NCBI GenBank assembly: GCA_002428895.1
Contig: DIYC01000072.1
Location: 1 to 9,125 of the forward strand
Source: Burkholderiales bacterium UBA6064
GTDB lineage: Bacteria; Pseudomonadota; Gammaproteobacteria; Burkholderiales; Burkholderiaceae_B
Direction: 5' to 3'
Length of the DNA: 9,125 nucleotides
Shown here: piece by piece, positions 6,321 to 9,125 of the stretch
How positions within the stretch are numbered: the first letter of the stretch is position 1
Layout: every line of letters begins with the position of its first letter
The notes under the pieces: model-generated
What the model was told of the DNA's origin: nothing
Database searches by the model: none
Seen by the model: the letters and a program-made list of their open reading frames with translations, nothing else
Program-made: the position numbers and the translations under genes

Positions 6321-8513
6321 ATGACTACAATCTCAGTCAATTCGTATTACAGTGGTATTACATTCAGTGCTTCAGAAGAACAAGCTTTTTCATCAACAGT
6401 TCAGCGTAAAATGATTGCACGTCAACAGCCAGTTGAGTTGAATGGCTCCGATGCGGGGAAGTCTTTTTCTAAACGATTTCAGCGGATCAATCGTTGCGTG
6501 GATCAAGCAGTACTAACCCCTTGTAACAACCAGCATTTCTTCAAAAAAGTTCGCATCAATAGTGAACAAAAGGTTGCTTTGGCTGCATTTTCATTTTATT
6601 TAGAAGCATATTGCACCAACAGCAATCAAAGTATTCATGAGTTGACCCATCAATTTGCTCAGTTTTTAAATTTATCACCTAGCCAGCCAGTTGCTGGGCA
6701 GTTGCCCTGTGTTGATCAACTAAACTCGCATCAAGTCGATGTGTTTTGGACACGTTTTATGAGTTCAGACCATGCACGTAAGGCGCTTAATTCATCTGCT
6801 TTTTTGTTTACGCACACTGCGTATGCACACTCATCTGTGACTGGATTTTTTTTAAAATTATCTCGATTTTGTGATGATATTGGTCATATCAGCTTGTCGC
6901 CAACGGGAACCTTTACCAAAAAATACCGCCACATGGTTAATCAGCTCAACAATCAAACCGGTTTAATGTATTCGGTTACGTATTTGATGGGCGCAGCCAC
7001 TACCCTAATTATCCTGGCTTTGCTTCGAGTAACGGAGTTATTGGTTCAGCCACTTGCTTTTGCGGTCACAGCACCCACTTATGTTGCGGGTGCCATTTTT
7101 GCCTTAATTGCAAAAAAACTAGATTCTTTCATTTGGCAGCGAGGAGATCAATCCATTCATCGGGATCTACAGACTCAGAATCGCGTAATTCAAATGACCA
7201 ATAATCGTTTGGTTGAAATGCTGGGATTGATGACTAAGACGCAAAATTATTATCATTTAAACCATGAGAAAGATGGACAACCTAACGAAGCAGTGAGGGC
7301 ACAACAGGCTGCAGTAAGTCAATATGCACAAGAAATTGTGGCACGAAAAAGTAATAACTTGTGCAGTTATTTAGCTAGAAATGCGCATTCTAAGAAAACG
7401 CTTCATGCTCAACTTACGCAACAAATTCGACAAGGGGCAAACGCTTTTTGTGAAAACTTAATTTCAGGACATATTCCACTTCAAGCTGGGCAACTGTTTA
7501 ATGCGCAATGCGTCGTATGGCAAGTCATTGAAACGCATCGCAATCAATTAAGTCAGTTAAATCAACATGGATTTTCACAATTGGTCAATCCACAAGAAAA
7601 GTTGGCAATTCAAAAAAAGCTGTTGAAGCATCAGATGCGTGCCATGTTTGGTGTGAGTTGTTTGTTCTCTAATGTGCGAACTGGTCGTTTAGTGAATGAA
7701 TATGCAAGACCAGAAGATGCAGATCGGATTGAATTAGATGAGAACAATAATAAAGTATGGATAGATGGGGACTACCCTTTTCAAGATCGGCAATTACGTA
7801 CTCACCTAGAGTATTTGTTTCATTGGTCATATGACAAGATTAGGTTGAAGGCTGCACTGGGTTTATGTCGGTTAGCGGGTACGCAAATTCATCATTCCGT
7901 GAAAGATCAAGTTTATGATAATCAAGCCAACTGCGTATCTCGTTATCAGGGTATTCAAGCGCTTATTCACAAGGTAGCGCGTTGCATCTCAGTCAAAGCA
8001 AATGACTCGGATTTTGTCGCTTTTCGTGACATTGTGCCTTTTATGCGCCATTTTACGAAAAAACCAGAGAACCTAGTAACTTATAAAGTTAAGCAAGAAA
8101 GAGTGTCGGCGAAGCATTCAGAGGGTGGTCAAGTTAATTCTCTGGGTTATATTTTAAAGCATCCTAAACAGTACAGCCAATTAACCAATAAACTATTGGG
8201 TTGGCATCTATTTTTACAAGAGGTGGCTGAGAAATATGTTCAGCCTGGGCGTGGAAATCTTGGTCGTTTTATTGATAAATTTGTAGCTCAAAGAATTATT
8301 GGGAATATGGGGCCTACGCTCAGAAATTCGCTCTCTTATGCCGCTTCTTCTTTAGTTTGGGCAGCGTTTATTACACCGTCTGTTGCTTTGCCTATTTATG
8401 TCGGTGGATTGTTTGGCCCAACCTTTCTTGGTGGCGTCACCGGACTACTGAGTTTAGTTGTCGCTTTGCTTGTTTTAACCTCTGCCCGATTCAGTAAGCC
8501 TAAATCAAGTTAA
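6321..8513 (+). CDS. Large hypothetical membrane protein, unrecognised family
   Basis: This protein has 730 residues from ATG 6321. An in-frame GTG at 6303 would add six residues and has AAAAGGGG 11 bases upstream; ATG is preferred because the G8 tract can serve as its ribosome binding site. Two helices form a hairpin at about 216-235 and 241-264, and two more lie at the C-terminus (about 675-694 and 700-720) before a short basic tail. Between them, about 265-670 is a long soluble, helix-rich part with many Gln, His and Asn. Residues 106-110 read HELTH, which fits the HEXXH zinc-protease consensus, but no third ligand is evident and it may be chance. There is no signal peptide, and no repeats or known domain were recognised. 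The architecture recalls membrane-targeted effector proteins of intracellular Legionellales, though no secretion signal is demonstrable. It stands alone, 168 bp after mrp and 99 bp before the next gene. The function is unknown. Confidence 0.85.
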   Translation: MTTISVNSYYSGITFSASEEQAFSSTVQRKMIARQQPVELNGSDAGKSFSKRFQRINRCVDQAVLTPCNNQHFFKKVRINSEQKVALAAFSFYLEAYCTNSNQSIHELTHQFAQFLNLSPSQPVAGQLPCVDQLNSHQVDVFWTRFMSSDHARKALNSSAFLFTHTAYAHSSVTGFFLKLSRFCDDIGHISLSPTGTFTKKYRHMVNQLNNQTGLMYSVTYLMGAATTLIILALLRVTELLVQPLAFAVTAPTYVAGAIFALIAKKLDSFIWQRGDQSIHRDLQTQNRVIQMTNNRLVEMLGLMTKTQNYYHLNHEKDGQPNEAVRAQQAAVSQYAQEIVARKSNNLCSYLARNAHSKKTLHAQLTQQIRQGANAFCENLISGHIPLQAGQLFNAQCVVWQVIETHRNQLSQLNQHGFSQLVNPQEKLAIQKKLLKHQMRAMFGVSCLFSNVRTGRLVNEYARPEDADRIELDENNNKVWIDGDYPFQDRQLRTHLEYLFHWSYDKIRLKAALGLCRLAGTQIHHSVKDQVYDNQANCVSRYQGIQALIHKVARCISVKANDSDFVAFRDIVPFMRHFTKKPENLVTYKVKQERVSAKHSEGGQVNSLGYILKHPKQYSQLTNKLLGWHLFLQEVAEKYVQPGRGNLGRFIDKFVAQRIIGNMGPTLRNSLSYAASSLVWAAFITPSVALPIYVGGLFGPTFLGGVTGLLSLVVALLVLTSARFSKPKSS

Positions 8514-8600
8514 GCGAGTCTGTTAGATCAATGTAATTAAAAAGTAAATAAAGGCATAAAAAAATGAACTTTATTAAAAAAAAATTTACACAGTTGAAAT

Positions 8601-8606
8601 AAGGAG
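8601..8606 (+). promoter_or_regulatory. Strong ribosome binding site AAGGAG of the right-edge gene
   Basis: AAGGAG lies six bases before ATG 8613. It is the strongest Shine-Dalgarno in the window, and it identifies the partial gene at the right edge as real. Confidence 0.75.
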
Positions 8607-8612
8607 CTGTTT

Positions 8613-9125
8613 ATGCGAAGTAAAGAACTCGAAGCCAGGATGCTGCAAGCCAAAATGAATAAATCTGCTGCCTCAACAGAAACTAGTGGTCAGCGTGTGA
8701 GTGCTTCTCAATTTGGTGCAACTGGCGCAACAAATCGTTCGCCTTTTCCTGGTTTTAATGGGGCATCATCTATTCGGCCTGCTCGTCCATCGTTTACTAA
8801 AGAAGTTCCACCAAGTGTCCCTTCTACTGAAGCTGTACCGATTACTGCGGATGCTGCTTCACCCTCCGATTTTCCTCAGTTAAAAAAATTGCCCGCAGAG
8901 TCTGAATTACTATTATCGGGCTTTACTCGAGAAGAATCTGATTTTCTTCACAAATCTGTAAGGGCTGCTGGTTTGCAGTGGTTTGAAGGTGAAGGTTCAA
9001 TTTTGGTTAAGCGAGACCCCATTGAATTACGCCTTCGTGCTGGGCAATCTGAGATGACGCGTTGGTTGGTGCTTGCTTTTCCGGTGATCGATATGAACGA
9101 AGAAGGTGCAGTTGAAGCAGCACTA
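8613..9125 (+). CDS. Hypothetical protein, 5' part only (runs off the window)
   Basis: The frame from ATG 8613 stays open for 171 codons to the last base, so only the N-terminal part is seen. Residues 1-20 form a basic amphipathic segment (MRSKELEARMLQAKMNKSAA). Residues 20-95 are low-complexity, rich in Ser, Thr, Ala and Pro, and probably disordered. A folded part seems to begin near 96, with TREESDFLHKSVRAAGLQWF (105-124) probably helical, followed by strand-like segments GSILVKRDPIELRLR and TRWLVLAFPVID. There is no signal peptide or membrane helix in this part, so it is likely cytoplasmic or exported by a leaderless route. I recognise no family. A shorter frame at 8701-8883 overlaps it and is a shadow. 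The gene follows the 730-residue orphan by 99 bp on the same strand, so co-transcription is possible but not shown. Confidence 0.75.
   Translation, partial: MRSKELEARMLQAKMNKSAASTETSGQRVSASQFGATGATNRSPFPGFNGASSIRPARPSFTKEVPPSVPSTEAVPITADAASPSDFPQLKKLPAESELLLSGFTREESDFLHKSVRAAGLQWFEGEGSILVKRDPIELRLRAGQSEMTRWLVLAFPVIDMNEEGAVEAAL

Noticed and set aside
6203..6409. 68-codon plus-strand frame starting before the large orphan
   Set aside because: It overlaps the orphan in another frame. Its AAGAG is directly adjacent to the ATG with no spacing, and the product is not protein-like after the G tract. It is kept only as a possible slippage fusion partner.
8564..8602. 12-codon frame (M-N-F-I-K-K-K-F-T-Q-L-K) whose stop overlaps the AAGGAG of the right-edge gene
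   Set aside because: It could be a leader peptide coupled to the next gene, but it is very short, has only a weak AAAGG upstream and contains a nine-A run. It is not distinguishable from chance.
8701..8883. 60-codon Leu-rich plus-strand frame
   Set aside because: It lies in a different frame inside the partial gene starting at 8613, which has a strong ribosome binding site. The Leu-rich product is a shadow of Ser/Ala/Pro codons.

Overview
The window looks like chromosomal DNA from a low-GC gammaproteobacterium (about 40% GC by eye). The ferredoxin-NADP reductase closely follows the 258-residue Pseudomonas/Azotobacter type from memory, and the Mrp/ApbC ATPase is of ordinary proteobacterial form. 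Several orphan proteins combine membrane hairpins with low-complexity or Gln/Asn/His-rich soluble parts. This mix of housekeeping genes and orphans is typical of host-associated Legionellales (Legionella, Coxiella, Berkiella, Aquicella and relatives). That placement is an inference; no marker gene proves it.

Layout. 101-2044 (+) is a membrane-anchored hybrid histidine kinase with a C-terminal receiver. 2223-2861 (+) is a small class I SAM-dependent methyltransferase with a GTG start. 3007-3441 (+) is an unrecognised four-helix membrane protein, preceded by a weak terminator-like hairpin and two short direct repeats. On the minus strand, 3460-4236 is fpr and 4339-4938 is an orphan two-helix membrane protein ending in seven tandem heptapeptides (a 21-bp DNA repeat). 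Plus-strand genes resume with mrp/apbC (5064-6152). A 730-residue orphan membrane protein (6321-8513) follows, with a run of eight G directly before its start. Last is the 5' part of another orphan gene (8613 to the window edge), which is easily missed because it has no stop in the window.

How the genes relate. There is no clear multi-gene operon. The gaps are mostly 90-180 bp and the strand changes twice. Fpr (NADPH to ferredoxin/flavodoxin electron transfer) and Mrp (Fe-S cluster carrier ATPase) are both linked to Fe-S metabolism, but they are on opposite strands and separated by an orphan, so co-regulation cannot be claimed. The hybrid kinase has no Hpt domain or partner regulator in the window.

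No RNA genes, insertion sequences, CRISPR arrays or attachment sites were found. No intergenic stretch exceeds 300 bases. The parts most worth a second look are the heptapeptide-repeat protein, the 730-residue orphan with its G8 tract and HEXXH motif, and the truncated gene at the right edge. I see no clear evidence of a complete undescribed multi-gene system.
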